Source: Achromobacter denitrificans NBRC 15125 (lineage in GTDB: Bacteria > Pseudomonadota > Gammaproteobacteria > Burkholderiales > Burkholderiaceae_B). Taken from it: DNA of 64,000 bases. Both the position numbers and the translations under genes were made by a program. The number at the start of each line of letters is the position of its first letter. The stretch's first letter is position 1. Shown here piece after piece: positions 24,724 to 34,054 of the stretch. The DNA is taken from NCBI RefSeq assembly GCF_001571365.1, contig NZ_BCTQ01000025.1:1-64000 (forward strand), given 5' to 3'. The notes beneath the pieces were generated by a model. It was not told the DNA's origin. It worked only from the letters and a program-made list of their open reading frames with translations, and did not search any database.

Positions 24724-26808
24724 CTACGGGGTTGCGGGCAGGATCAGCGCGTCCAGTACCGCGACGCCCCGTCCCGCCTCTTTGATCAGCATAGGATTGA
24801 CTTCGATTTCCGCCACGGCCTCCGGCGCGGCGAGCAAGGCGTTGCCCACGGCCACGATGCTCCGGCACGCCGCGGCCACGTCCGCCGGCGGCTTGCCCCG
24901 GTAGCCGTCCAGCAGCGCGTACGCCTTGAGTTCGCGCAGCATCTGCAGGGCGATGTCTTCATCGACCGGCAGCAGGCGGTGGCTGGTGTCCTGGTAGAGC
25001 TCCGTCAGCACGCCGCCCAGGCCCACGGTCAGCACGGGGCCGAATACCGGGTCGCGGGTGGCGCCGACGAGGATCTCGGCCACGCCGCGCTCCATCTTCT
25101 GCACCATCACGCCGTCGATGCGCGCGTCCGGCCGGGCCTGCGCCGCGGCTTGCGTCACGGCGCGGTGCGCGGCGCGCACGGCTTCGTCGTCCGCGAGGTT
25201 CAGGGCCACGCCGCCCGCCTCGGTCTTGTGGGGGATGTCGGGACTCAGGATTTTCAGCGCGACGGGGTAGCCGGCGGCGCGCGCGTCGGCCACGGCCTCG
25301 TCGGCGTCGCGGGCGGCGCGCGCCTGCGCTTGCGACAGGCCGAAGGCCGCGACGTAGGCGCGGGCGTCAGCCTCGTTGCACGGCAGGGCCGGAACCTCGG
25401 CCGAGACCGGGGCGGGCGCGGGGGCGATGCGTTTTTCGCCGCGCGCTTCGCACCAGAGCAGGTAGGGCGCCAGGGCCGAGACCGCCTGGCCCAGGTCTTC
25501 GAATACCGCGACGCCGGCCTCGCGCAGCGCGGCGCGGCTCTGGGCCAGGCCGGTGTCGATCGCGACGAACAGCCTGGGATGCTGGCGCGATACGTCGGCC
25601 AGGGCGCCGGCCATGCGGTCGAGCATGTAGCCGGGCGCGTACACGACGACGGTGTCGATGGCGGCGCTGGTGGCCAGCGCCTGCAGCACGGTGCGCACGA
25701 AGTCCGGGTCGTTGACGACGTTGCCGGTCACGTCCACCGGGTTGCCGACCATGCCGTAGTCGGGAATGCCGCCGCGCAGCACGGCCTGCAGGTCCGGCGG
25801 CAAGTCGGGCAGGTCGAGGCCGGCGCCGATGAATTTGTCGGCCAGGATGGCGCCCAGGGCGCCCGACATCGTGAGCACGGCGACGCGCTTGCCCGCGCTG
25901 CGATGGCGCAGCGTGGCAAGGCTGGCCAGGTGCGCCATCTGCGCGAAGTCGGTGGCCTCGATCACGTTGAGCTGGCGGAAGGCCGCGCCGTAGACGCGCC
26001 GGTCTCCGGCCAGAGCCGAGGTGTGCGACTGCACGGCCTGCGCGCCTTTGTCGGTGGTGCCCGCCTTGAGCGCGATCAGCAGTTTGCCCTGGCGCTCCAG
26101 TTCGCGGCAGGCGCGGATGAAGCGCTCGCCGTCGCGCAGCTGTTCGATGTAGCCCAGCACGATTTCGGTTTGCGGGTCGGCGGCGAGGTATTCGAGGTAT
26201 TGCGAGAAGTCCAGGCAGGCTTCGTTGCCGGTGTTGATGAAATGCGAAAACGGCAGGCCCAGGCGGCGCGCGATGGCGTAGACGGCGGCGCATACGTTGC
26301 CGCTCTGGGTGAGCAGGCTGACCGTGCCCGGCCCGCCCTGGGCGGGCGCGGTCTTGAACACGGAGGCGAAGGCGGTGTAGGCCTGGGTGTTGAGGTTGGC
26401 GAAGCCCATGCAATTCGGACCGGCGACGGCCATGCCGCTTTCGGCGGCGAAGGCCTCCAGTTCGTCCTGCAGGCGCGCGCCCTCCCCGCCCGCCTCGGCG
26501 AAGCCGGCGGCGTAGACGATGGCCGCGCGCACGCCGCGCGCATGGCAGCGGCGCAGCATGGGGGTCACGTCGGCGGCGGCGATCGCCAGCACCGCGAGGT
26601 CCACGGGTTCGGGCACGGATTCGATGTCGGGAAAGCAGCGCCGGCCGAACACTTCCTGGTACTTCGGATTCACGGGGTAGATGCCGCCGGCGTAGCCGAA
26701 GCGCGTGAGCAGTTCCAGCGGCATGCCGCCGATGCGCCCGGGGTCGGCGCTGGCGCCGATCATCGCGATGGAGCGCGGATTGAGCAGGGGGTCCAGGGGC
26801 TGGGTCAT
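24724..26808 (-). CDS. Acyl-CoA synthetase, NDP-forming type (fused alpha-beta)
   Basis: The 694-residue protein fuses a CoA-binding Rossmann domain (LNPRSIAMIGASADPGRIGG, residues about 10-130), two ligase-CoA lobes (LLTQSGNVCAAVYAIARRLGLP and SGALGAILADKF) and a C-terminal ATP-grasp domain (AAGYPVALKILSPDIPHKTEAGGVALNL, VEINPML-type metal site as VAEIEVNPMLI). This is the ACD/acetyl-CoA synthetase (ADP-forming) class that activates carboxylic acids or conserves energy from acyl-CoA. The ATG at 26808 overlaps the preceding crotonase gene stop by four bases. It probably activates the acid imported by the operon's transport system. Confidence 0.9.
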   Translation of the reverse strand: MTQPLDPLLNPRSIAMIGASADPGRIGGMPLELLTRFGYAGGIYPVNPKYQEVFGRRCFPDIESVPEPVDLAVLAIAAADVTPMLRRCHARGVRAAIVYAAGFAEAGGEGARLQDELEAFAAESGMAVAGPNCMGFANLNTQAYTAFASVFKTAPAQGGPGTVSLLTQSGNVCAAVYAIARRLGLPFSHFINTGNEACLDFSQYLEYLAADPQTEIVLGYIEQLRDGERFIRACRELERQGKLLIALKAGTTDKGAQAVQSHTSALAGDRRVYGAAFRQLNVIEATDFAQMAHLASLATLRHRSAGKRVAVLTMSGALGAILADKFIGAGLDLPDLPPDLQAVLRGGIPDYGMVGNPVDVTGNVVNDPDFVRTVLQALATSAAIDTVVVYAPGYMLDRMAGALADVSRQHPRLFVAIDTGLAQSRAALREAGVAVFEDLGQAVSALAPYLLWCEARGEKRIAPAPAPVSAEVPALPCNEADARAYVAAFGLSQAQARAARDADEAVADARAAGYPVALKILSPDIPHKTEAGGVALNLADDEAVRAAHRAVTQAAAQARPDARIDGVMVQKMERGVAEILVGATRDPVFGPVLTVGLGGVLTELYQDTSHRLLPVDEDIALQMLRELKAYALLDGYRGKPPADVAAACRSIVAVGNALLAAPEAVAEIEVNPMLIKEAGRGVAVLDALILPATP

Positions 26809-27608
26809 GCCGTCTTGCCGTCCTTGTTGCGCTGGATCGCCTGGGCCAGGCCGCGCTCGCGCACGGCCTGGAATTCCTGGCTCATGTGCGAGAGCTGGTG
26901 GGTGTCGAAGTGGGCCGACAAGGCGGTGCGAAACCCTTGCGCGTCGGCCGTGCGGTTCAGGGAGCGCTTGACCAGGCGCAGGCCGAAGGGCGGCGCCTGC
27001 GCGATGCGCCGGGCCAGGGCCAGGGTGGCGGCGTCCAGTTCGGCCTCGGGCACGACGCGGTTGACCATGCCGATGCGCAGCGCTTCCTGGGCGTCGACTT
27101 TTTCGCCCGTGTAGAGCATTTCCTTGGCTTTGCGCAGGCCCATGACCCAGGGGTGGATGAGCACTTCGGTGGCGGCGGCGGCCAGGGTGTGGCCGACCGG
27201 ATCGGAGAAGTACGCGGTGTCGGCGCACACGACGAGGTCGCACATGTTGGCGATCATGAATCCGCCGGCGACGCAGGCGCCCTGGACCTGGGCGACGGTG
27301 GGCTTGGGGAAGTCCCAGATGCGCAGGCAGTAGCCGTAGTAGCGGCGCGATTCGTATTCCCAGCGCTCTTCCACCGTGAAGTCGGCGCGCTTGGCCTGGG
27401 CTTCTTTCAGGTCGTGGCCGGCGGAGAAGTGCGCGCCCTGGCCGGCCAGGACGACGACGCGGACGGAGTCGTCCCGTTCGGCTTGCGTCAGGGCCTCGTC
27501 CAGCTCGTCGAGCATCTGCTGGCTCTGGGCATTGCGCGCGGATTCACGCGCGAGGCTGATGCGGCATATGGAGTCGTGCCGTTCGACGGCCAGGGTGGCG
27601 TATTCCAT
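26805..27608 (-). CDS. Enoyl-CoA hydratase/isomerase family protein
   Basis: The 267-residue crotonase has oxyanion blocks GQGAHFSAGHDLKEA (about 55-69) and VQGACVAGGFMIANMCDLVV (about 109-128). The region normally carrying catalytic glutamates reads FSDPVGHTLAAAATEVLIHPW, so the standard PEI-type glutamate is not evident. It is the first gene of the leftward catabolic operon and overlaps the acyl-CoA synthetase start (ATGA). The divergent IclR gene 112 bp away is its likely regulator. Confidence 0.87.
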   Translation of the reverse strand: MEYATLAVERHDSICRISLARESARNAQSQQMLDELDEALTQAERDDSVRVVVLAGQGAHFSAGHDLKEAQAKRADFTVEERWEYESRRYYGYCLRIWDFPKPTVAQVQGACVAGGFMIANMCDLVVCADTAYFSDPVGHTLAAAATEVLIHPWVMGLRKAKEMLYTGEKVDAQEALRIGMVNRVVPEAELDAATLALARRIAQAPPFGLRLVKRSLNRTADAQGFRTALSAHFDTHQLSHMSQEFQAVRERGLAQAIQRNKDGKTA

Positions 27609-27720
27609 GGTCTCCTCGTCTTTGTTCTGCCGCGCCCGGGAAGGCGGCGCGGTCTGTTGGATTGAATTAACGCACCTGGAATCCTAAAATACAAAATATT
27701 CAACCACTATTTCCCACATT

Positions 27721-28488
27721 ATGAGCAACACGAGTTCAACCGGCGGTACACAGAGCATGCGGCGCGCGTTGGCGCTGCTGCGGGTACTGGCGCAGCACCA
27801 GGAGGAAGGGATCGATCTGCAAGGCGTGATGGCCGCGACGGGGCTGGAGCGTTCGACGGCGCACCGTCTGCTGAGCAGCCTGCTGGAGGAGCAGTTCGCG
27901 GAGCGCGATGGGAAGACGCGGCGCTATCGGTTGGGGGTGGATTCGATGCAGCTGGGGTTCGCGGCGCTGCGGCGGACGCCCTTGCTGGATGCGCTGCGCC
28001 CTTTCGCGCAGAAGCTGGCGCGGCTGTCGGGGGATACGGTGTTCCTGGTGATACGCCAGGGCGATTACGCGTTGTGTCTGTTGCGGGAGGCGGGGTCGTT
28101 TCCGGTGAAGGTGTTCACCATCGATCAGGGGGAGCGGCGGCTGCTGGGGGTGGGCGCGGGGGGGCTGGCGCTGATGGCCGCGCTGCCGGACGAGGAGATC
28201 GCGGCTCTCTATGCGCGGCACGCGGCGAGCTATGCGCAGATCGGCGTTTCGAGCGCGGGGCTGATGAAGGCGGTGAAGCAGACGCGCGCGGCGGGGTATT
28301 CGGAGATCGTGGATACGATCACGCCGGGCGTGTCGGGGGTGGGGGTGGCGTTCCGGGTGTCGGAGCTGACGTGGGTGGCGTTCAGTTTTGGCGCGATCAG
28401 CAGTCGGCTGGATGCGCCTCGGCGGGCGGAGATGGGGGCGTTGCTGCGGGCGGAATGCGAGGCTTGGGGACGGGATTACTTGGGGTGA
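27721..28488 (+). CDS. IclR-family transcriptional regulator
   Basis: The 255-residue protein has an N-terminal winged helix (MRRALALLRVLAQHQ, then MAATGLERSTAHRLLSSLLEEQFAERDG, about 12-60) and a C-terminal IclR effector domain with LLREAGSFPVKVFTIDQGERRLLGVGAGGLALMAALP. It is divergent from the crotonase-led operon across a 112-bp A/T-richer gap that includes AATACAAAATATT at 27688-27700, so it most likely controls that operon. Its codons end in G more than in the neighbours (many GGG), a mild difference in composition. Confidence 0.9.
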   Translation: MSNTSSTGGTQSMRRALALLRVLAQHQEEGIDLQGVMAATGLERSTAHRLLSSLLEEQFAERDGKTRRYRLGVDSMQLGFAALRRTPLLDALRPFAQKLARLSGDTVFLVIRQGDYALCLLREAGSFPVKVFTIDQGERRLLGVGAGGLALMAALPDEEIAALYARHAASYAQIGVSSAGLMKAVKQTRAAGYSEIVDTITPGVSGVGVAFRVSELTWVAFSFGAISSRLDAPRRAEMGALLRAECEAWGRDYLG

Positions 28489-28680
28489 TGGGGAGATTTC
28501 GAGCCTGGGCTCGTGCTGCATCGCCGTTCGTTCCGGGGCCGCCAGGCGCGGCGGTGTTGATTGCTCGGTTGCAGGGGGGAGTCGTGTGCTTAGGGTTCTT
28601 GCGGCGGATTTTCGTGCCGCCCGGACTGTCCGGGCACCTTCCGGGCTTGCGCGAGATCTTGCCGTCGCGACTTGGGCAGG

Positions 28681-28723
28681 CGCTTGCACGGGCAAGCGTG
28701 CCTGCCGCCCCCGAAGGGGCGGC
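28681..28723. terminator. Two tandem hairpins between convergent genes
   Basis: Hairpins CGCTTGC/GCAAGCG (28681-28698) and GCCGCCCC/GGGGCGGC (28704-28723) lie back to back just after the thiolase stop on the minus strand and in the trailer of the IclR gene. No T-tract follows either one, so termination is plausible but unproven. Confidence 0.4.
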
Positions 28724-28732
28724 TCGGAGGCG

Positions 28733-29914
28733 TCAGATGCGCTCGAAGATCGCGGCGATGCCTTGGCCGCCGCCGATGCACATGGTGACCAGCGCGTAGC
28801 GCCCGCCCACGCGTTGCAGTTCGTGCAACGCCTTGACGGTGATGATCGCGCCGGTGGCGCCGATGGGGTGGCCCAGGCCGATGCCGCTGCCGTTGGGGTT
28901 CACCTTGGCGGGGTCCAGCTTCAGTTCGCGGGTGACGGCGCATGCCTGCGCGGCGAAGGCTTCGTTGGCTTCGATCACGTCCAGCTGGTCCACTGTGAGG
29001 CCGGCGCGCTTGAGGGCGGCCTGGGTGGCCGGCACCGGGCCGATGCCCATGATGTCGGGGTCGACGCCGGCGTGGGCGTAGGCGACCAGGCGCGCCAGCG
29101 GCTTGATGCCGCGCTTGGCCGCCACCGAGGCGTTCATCAGCACGACGGCGCCAGCGCCGTCGTTCAGGCCCGAGGCGTTGCCCGCGGTGACGGTGCCGTT
29201 TTCCTTCTGGAATACCGGCTTGAGCGTGGACAGGCTGGCGGCCGAGACGTCGCGGCGCACGTGTTCGTCGGTGTCGAATACGACTTCGCCTTTGCGCGAC
29301 TTCATGACGACCGGGACGATCTGGTCGCGGAAATGGCCGGCGTCGATGGCGGCGGCGGCGCGGCGGTGGGATTCGGCGGCCACGGCGTCCTGGTCTTCGC
29401 GGCTGATGCCGTAGCGGGCGGCGACGTTTTCGGCCGTGACGCCCATGTGCATGCGGCCGAAGGGATCGGACAGCGCGCCGGTCATCATGTCGAGCATGAC
29501 GCTGTCGCCCATGCGAGCGCCCCAGCGCTGGGCCGGCGCGATGTAGGGCGCGCGGCTCATGCTTTCGGCGCCGGCGCCGATCGCGATGTCGGCGTCGCCC
29601 AGCAGGATGGTCTGCGCCGCCGAGACGATGGCCTGCAGGCCGGAGCCGCACAGGCGGTTGACGTTGAAGGCGGGGGTTTCCTTGGCGATGCCAGCGTTCA
29701 TGGCGGCAACGCGCGACAGGTACATGTCGCGCGGTTCGGTGTTGATCACGTGGCCGACGGCGACGTGGCCGACTTCGTCGCCCTTGACGGCGGCGCGTTC
29801 CAGCGCGGCCTTGATGACGGTGGCGCCCAGGTCGCACGGCGGCACGTCTTTCAGCGCGCCTCCGAAATCGCCGATGGCGGTGCGGACGGCGGACGCGACG
29901 ATGACTTCATTCAT
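28733..29914 (-). CDS. Acetyl-CoA acetyltransferase / 3-ketoacyl-CoA thiolase
   Basis: The 393-residue thiolase has the acyl-accepting cysteine in NRLCGSG (Cys89), the histidine in [11 protein letters not shown] and the second catalytic cysteine in MCIGGGQG near the end. The NEAF loop is present in [11 protein letters not shown]. The length and motifs match the PhaA/BktB type, which can condense two acetyl-CoA or cleave 3-ketoacyl-CoA. It stands alone on the minus strand, with its own upstream region of 252 bp shared with the BON operon. Confidence 0.92.
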   Translation of the reverse strand: MNEVIVASAVRTAIGDFGGALKDVPPCDLGATVIKAALERAAVKGDEVGHVAVGHVINTEPRDMYLSRVAAMNAGIAKETPAFNVNRLCGSGLQAIVSAAQTILLGDADIAIGAGAESMSRAPYIAPAQRWGARMGDSVMLDMMTGALSDPFGRMHMGVTAENVAARYGISREDQDAVAAESHRRAAAAIDAGHFRDQIVPVVMKSRKGEVVFDTDEHVRRDVSAASLSTLKPVFQKENGTVTAGNASGLNDGAGAVVLMNASVAAKRGIKPLARLVAYAHAGVDPDIMGIGPVPATQAALKRAGLTVDQLDVIEANEAFAAQACAVTRELKLDPAKVNPNGSGIGLGHPIGATGAIITVKALHELQRVGGRYALVTMCIGGGQGIAAIFERI

Positions 29915-30096
29915 GGCTAGAGATTCCCTTGAAATTTCACGATTGATGTAAGCAGTTGATCCAATGGCATTTTCAGCAAGTCTCGATGCCGCCTGCGGGT
30001 CCCTGCATCCTCCCCATTAAACCGAGACTTCCGGTGCGAGGGCAAGCGCCGCCGACAGCGGCGGTGTCGCGGGCCGATATTTCCCCATTTTCTTTG

Positions 30097-30110
30097 CTGA
30101 TATTTATCAA
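30097..30110. promoter_or_regulatory. FNR-type box upstream of the BON-nrdJ operon
   Basis: CTGAT, four bases, ATCAA matches the FNR consensus TTGAT-N4-ATCAA at nine of ten positions. Its centre is 63 bp before the BON start codon, compatible with an activating site near -41.5 and a leader of about 20 bases. The FNR-like regulator gene lies 8 kb downstream. Confidence 0.6.
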
Positions 30111-30166
30111 GGCCCGCGCGGCGCATGCGGGGAAACTCGATGATTCCTTGCGTTTGGAGAATCGCC

Positions 30167-30814
30167 ATGGAAGATGAAAAACTTCGTCGCCTGACCCTGG
30201 ATGCGCTGGAATACGATCCCGGGGTCGACGCCTCCGGAATCGGCGTGGCCGTCGCCAACGGCGTGGTGACGCTGACCGGCCATGTGAAGACCTATGCCGA
30301 GAAGTACGACGCGGAGCGCATCGTGCAGCGCGTCCGGGGCGTGAATGGGCTGGCCCAGGAGCTCCAGGTCCGCACCGAGTTCGAAGAGCGGACGGCGGAC
30401 GACCAGATCGCGGCCCGCGCGCTCAGCGTGATCGAGTGGAACGTTTCGATCCCCGCCGACAAGGTGCAGGTAAAGGTGCAGCAGGGCTGGGTGACGCTCA
30501 CGGGCGAGGTGAACTGGAACTACCAGCGCGCGGCGGCGGAAAGCGCGGTGCGCAAGCTCACCGGCGTAAAGGGGGTGTCCAACCTGATCGCCCTGAATCC
30601 CGTGGCCCAGGTCAGCGATATCAAGGAAAGGATACAGACCGCGCTCAGGCGCAGCGCCGAGCTGGAGGCGAACGAGATCCAGGTATCGGTCCACGACCGC
30701 AAGGTCGTCTTGACCGGCAAGGTGCGCAGCTGGCCCGAGCGTCATGCGGCGGAACGCGCGGCCTGGAGCGCGCCCAGCGTGCTCGGCGTGGACGACAGGC
30801 TGGAAATCGGCTGA
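30167..30814 (+). CDS. Triple BON-domain protein
   Basis: The 215-residue protein contains three BON repeats at about 4-72, 78-146 and 150-214. Each carries the core hydrophobic pattern with VTLTGHVKTYAEKYDAERIV, VTLTGEVNWNYQRAAAESAV or VVLTGKVRSWPERHAAERAA. The GGAGA site before the ATG at 30167 decides the start. There is no signal peptide, so unlike OsmY it should be cytoplasmic. BON proteins of this type are often stress-induced and may bind membranes. It is followed 4 bp later by nrdJ and preceded by an FNR-type box. Confidence 0.88.
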   Translation: MEDEKLRRLTLDALEYDPGVDASGIGVAVANGVVTLTGHVKTYAEKYDAERIVQRVRGVNGLAQELQVRTEFEERTADDQIAARALSVIEWNVSIPADKVQVKVQQGWVTLTGEVNWNYQRAAAESAVRKLTGVKGVSNLIALNPVAQVSDIKERIQTALRRSAELEANEIQVSVHDRKVVLTGKVRSWPERHAAERAAWSAPSVLGVDDRLEIG

Positions 30815-30818
30815 GTCC

Positions 30819-32621
30819 ATGCGGCTGAGCGTGCAGCCCATCTGCTTCCAGGTGCTGGCCGACCGGTACGCGGCGCCCGGCGAGTCGCTGGCCGCGCAGG
30901 TGTATGCGCGCGTGGCCCACGCCCTGGCCCAGGCCGAGCCCCTCGACAAGCGCGCGGAGATCGCCCGGCTGTTCCGGCGCAACCTGGAGAACGGGGCGAT
31001 CGGGGCGGGCCGCATCATGGCGAACGCGGGAACCGCCGCGCACGCGACCATGGTCAATTGCTTCGTGCAGCCGGTGGGCGGCGGCCGTTCCGGCCTGTTG
31101 TTCGCCGATGGGATCGCGGAGGCCTGCAAGACGCTGGCGATGGGCGGGGGCGTGGGGTACGACTTCTCCCCGCTGTCGCCGGCTGCGGCCGATGCCGACG
31201 CCAGCAGCGCCGCGCCCGCCGTCTGCCAGGCGATCGACCGCTATGAGGAGGCCTGCGCGAACCTGCGGTCGGCGGGCAGCCGGCGCGGCGCGCAGATGGC
31301 CGTCCTCTCGTGCTCGCATCCGGATATCCTCGAATTCGCGGGCGCCAAGCGCGGCCGCAGGCGCTGGCGCACGTTCAATGTTTCGGTGGCGGTGACAGAC
31401 GCGTTCCTCGACGCCGTGGAACGCGATGACGCCTGGGCCTTGGAGCATGCCGCCCGGCCCGGCGCGGCGGCGATCGCGGCGGGCGCGGTCCGTTCGGAAA
31501 GCGGGCTGTGGCGCTACCGGGTGGAATCCGCCCGGGCGATCTGGGACGAGATCTGCCGCCAGGCCCTGCACAGCTCCGAACCGGGGCTGCTGTACATCGA
31601 CACCATCAAGCGGACGAACAACCTGCGCGCGCTGGAATCGATACGCGCGACGAACCCCTGCGGCGAACAGCCCCTGCCGGAATACGGCTGCTGCGTGCTG
31701 GGGCCGATCGACCTTTCGCGTCTGGTCAGGCATCCCTTCGGCGTGGCCGCCCCGCCGGAAATCGACCTGGTCAGGCTCGGCGGCATGGTCCGGACGCAGG
31801 TTCGCATGCTGGACAACGTGATCGACCTGACGCGTTGGCCCCTGCCCGCCCAGGAGCAGGAGGCGCGCGCCAAGCGCCGGATCGGCGTGGGCGTCACGGG
31901 CCTGGCCGACATGCTGGCGATGATGCGATTGCGCTACGACAGCGAATCCGGGCGGGCGTGCGCCCAGGCGGTCGCCCGATGCATCCGGGACCACGCCTAT
32001 GCGGCGTCGGCGGCCCTGGCGGCGGAGCGCGGGCCGTTTCCGCTCTACCGCGCGCAGGACTACCTGGCGGCCGGCGCGATCGGCGATACGCTACCCCAGG
32101 AGGCGCGGCAGGCGATCGCGGAGCACGGCCTGCGCAACAGCCACCTCGTTTCCTATGCCCCGACGGGCAGCGTCAGCCTGGCCTTCGCGGACAATTGCTC
32201 CAACGGCATCGAGCCCGCCTATGGCTGGTCGTACCGGCGGCGGCTGCGGGTGGGCGGGGAATCCCCCGTGGAAATGACCGCGGAGAACCATGCATGGCGG
32301 CTCTGGAAACGCCTGCACCCGGGACAGTCCGCGCCTCCCGGCTACTTCCTGGGCGCCGCGGACATCGCGCCGGAAGACCACGTCGCCATGCTGGCGGCGC
32401 TGCAGCCTTATGTCGATGCGTCGATCTCGAAGACGGTTCCCGTCCCGGGCGATTGGCCGGTCGAGCGCGTCCAGGCCCTGTTCATGCGGGGATGGCGGGC
32501 CGGGCTGAAAGGGCTGACGATTTTCCGCCCCGACCCGGGCCTGGAGGCGGTCATGTCGCCGGCGCCGGACGCGACCGCGCCCGGCGGGCCGCCGGCCCAG
32601 GACTGCCGCATCTGCGGATAG
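30819..32621 (+). CDS. nrdJ: Compact adenosylcobalamin-dependent (class II) ribonucleotide reductase
   Basis: This enzyme reduces ribonucleotides to deoxyribonucleotides using B12 and needs no oxygen. The 600-residue protein has the first redox cysteine in MVNCFVQPV (Cys81), the MGGGVGYDFSPL loop near 110, the radical-site motif NPCGE (Asn279, Cys281, Glu283), a nearby cysteine pair in EYGCCVLGP, and the PTGSVSLAFADNCSNGIEP block typical of class II/III-like NrdJ. It ends in DCRICG, a possible thioredoxin-reducible pair. It lacks an ATP cone and is shorter than the roughly 700-1000 residues of many NrdJ proteins. Position in an FNR-boxed operon suggests use at low oxygen. Confidence 0.88.
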   Translation: MRLSVQPICFQVLADRYAAPGESLAAQVYARVAHALAQAEPLDKRAEIARLFRRNLENGAIGAGRIMANAGTAAHATMVNCFVQPVGGGRSGLLFADGIAEACKTLAMGGGVGYDFSPLSPAAADADASSAAPAVCQAIDRYEEACANLRSAGSRRGAQMAVLSCSHPDILEFAGAKRGRRRWRTFNVSVAVTDAFLDAVERDDAWALEHAARPGAAAIAAGAVRSESGLWRYRVESARAIWDEICRQALHSSEPGLLYIDTIKRTNNLRALESIRATNPCGEQPLPEYGCCVLGPIDLSRLVRHPFGVAAPPEIDLVRLGGMVRTQVRMLDNVIDLTRWPLPAQEQEARAKRRIGVGVTGLADMLAMMRLRYDSESGRACAQAVARCIRDHAYAASAALAAERGPFPLYRAQDYLAAGAIGDTLPQEARQAIAEHGLRNSHLVSYAPTGSVSLAFADNCSNGIEPAYGWSYRRRLRVGGESPVEMTAENHAWRLWKRLHPGQSAPPGYFLGAADIAPEDHVAMLAALQPYVDASISKTVPVPGDWPVERVQALFMRGWRAGLKGLTIFRPDPGLEAVMSPAPDATAPGGPPAQDCRICG

Positions 32622-32628
32622 CGCGCCG

Positions 32629-33465
32629 TCAATGGGAAAAAAGAACGGGCATCGTCATCGCCGCGAGCAGCGTGCGCGTTGCGCCGCCCATGATCCATTG
32701 GCGCATGCGGCTATGGCCGTAGGCGCCCATGACGATGAGATCGGCGCTGAAGTCCGCCGCCGCGCTCAGGATCGCATCGCCGACGTCTATGTCGCGCGTG
32801 TTGCGGAATTCGTGTTCGGGCAGGGGAAAGCCGTGGCAGGCGCAGTACGCCGCCAGGTCTTCGAACGGCACTTCGAGCGCGGATGCGTCGTCCGCGCCCT
32901 CGCCCAGCGTCAGGACGGCCAAGGCGTGGGCATTGCGCAGTAGCGGCGCGGCGTCGGCAATGGCGCGGGCCGACTCGCGGCCCCGGTCCCAGCAGTACAG
33001 CACGCGCGCGCCGACCGCCTTGAATGTGCCCAGCGTCGGCAGGACGATGACGGGGCGGCCGACGGACATCAGCACTTGCTCCACGAAATCGTTCCCGATG
33101 GCGGCGTCCAGGTCGTCGGGGTTGTCCTGGCTGACGACGAGCACGTCCGAACAGCGCGCGTGCCGGGCCACGCAATCCGCCGGGGAGCCCTCCCCTTGCC
33201 GCCACGAGGCGGACACGCCGAGGTCCCTTGCCGCCTCGCTGAACGCGGCCTGGGCGGCGGTGCGGCCCTGTTCGTTGATCTGCGTGGCCGTGTCCATGGA
33301 CCGCACCCACAGCCCGGCCTCGTCGTAGAAATAGCCGGGCGCGACGTAGCTGGCGAATATGCCCGTGAGATGGGCGTCATGCGCCTTGGCCAGGCGCAGG
33401 GAAAACTCCAGGCGGCGCGACATGTCGACGCCATGGTCCAGGTGAACGGCTATGCGGCGAAACAT
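32629..33465 (-). CDS. Tandem universal stress protein
   Basis: The 278-residue protein has two UspA folds. The first opens RRIAVHLDHGVDMSRRLEFSLRLAKAHDAHLTGIF. The second ends with the nucleotide-loop type sequence DLIVMGAYGHSRMRQWIMGGATRTLLAAMTMPVLFSH (GxxGHSR...G type ATP loop). The first half lacks this loop (DVLVVSQDNPDDLDAAIG). The start ATG at 33465 lies 11 bp after the Hsp20 gene, so both share a promoter with FNR-type boxes. It converges with nrdJ at only 7 bp distance. Confidence 0.88.
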   Translation of the reverse strand: MFRRIAVHLDHGVDMSRRLEFSLRLAKAHDAHLTGIFASYVAPGYFYDEAGLWVRSMDTATQINEQGRTAAQAAFSEAARDLGVSASWRQGEGSPADCVARHARCSDVLVVSQDNPDDLDAAIGNDFVEQVLMSVGRPVIVLPTLGTFKAVGARVLYCWDRGRESARAIADAAPLLRNAHALAVLTLGEGADDASALEVPFEDLAAYCACHGFPLPEHEFRNTRDIDVGDAILSAAADFSADLIVMGAYGHSRMRQWIMGGATRTLLAAMTMPVLFSH

Positions 33466-33476
33466 GGCGGTCTCCC

Positions 33477-33902
33477 TTATTCGATCCGCAGCGTCTTGTT
33501 CCGGTTGCCCGCGGCTTTGGGCAAGGTCAGGACCAGCACGCCGTTCTCGCAGACCGCCCGGGCGGCGGACTCGTCTATCGAACTGGCCAGCGATACCGTA
33601 CGCTGGATCCGCCCCCAGAACCTCTCCTGGCGGATCGTGTTGCCCGCTGCCTTCACTTCGCTGCTCTGTTCCTTGTTGGCCGAGATCATCACGGTGTTCC
33701 CGTCGATTTCCACCGAGATGTCTTTCTTGTCTATTCCGGGAACTTCGGCCTTCAACACGTACTTGTCGCCCTCTTCGGTCACGTCGATGTCCATCCGGGG
33801 CGCCTGGTCCTCGGCGCCGTGCCGGATCGGCCGCAGAAAGGCCTGGAACACGTCCGCGAGGGGTTCGGCGGAAAACGGGCTGTATTGCGTCAAGCGCGGC
33901 AT
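33477..33902 (-). CDS. Small heat-shock protein (Hsp20/alpha-crystallin)
   Basis: The 141-residue chaperone has an alpha-crystallin domain from about residue 35 (MDIDVTEEGDKYVLKAEVPGIDKKDISVEID) to ENGVLVLTLPK near 128. A C-terminal RIE tail is close to the I-x-I anchor seen in sHSPs, though the second isoleucine is not obvious. It prevents aggregation of unfolded proteins without ATP. It is the first gene of the Hsp20-USP pair, divergent from a USP gene across a 252-bp region that carries two FNR-type boxes. Confidence 0.93.
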   Translation of the reverse strand: MPRLTQYSPFSAEPLADVFQAFLRPIRHGAEDQAPRMDIDVTEEGDKYVLKAEVPGIDKKDISVEIDGNTVMISANKEQSSEVKAAGNTIRQERFWGRIQRTVSLASSIDESAARAVCENGVLVLTLPKAAGNRNKTLRIE

Positions 33903-33979
33903 GGCTATCTCCCTGTCGAGTGAACGGCGGGCGCCCGCCCGCCTTCGATGCCATGTTGCTCCGCCACGCCGCGCCCATC

Positions 33980-33993
33980 TTGACCTTTGTCAA
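33980..33993. promoter_or_regulatory. FNR/Anr-type box, Hsp20 side
   Basis: TTGAC, four bases, GTCAA is a perfect inverted repeat of the FNR/Anr class (TTGAY-N4-RTCAA). Its centre is 84 bp before the Hsp20 start on the minus strand, which fits activation of the Hsp20-USP pair. Confidence 0.6.
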
Positions 33994-34054
33994 CCCTAAA
34001 ACGGGGACGAAAATCCCGGCGCGAAATGCCGCTCCGGAGAAAACCGGCGGGAAG

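Noticed and set aside
27661-27720. A defined IclR operator in the A/T-rich gap
   Set aside because: AATACAAAATATT is only weakly symmetric. A regulator site is expected here, but the sequence alone does not fix its place.
28681-28723. Possible small RNA from tandem hairpins
   Set aside because: Two hairpins lie between convergent genes, but no promoter or T-tract is visible; a termination or attenuation role is simpler.
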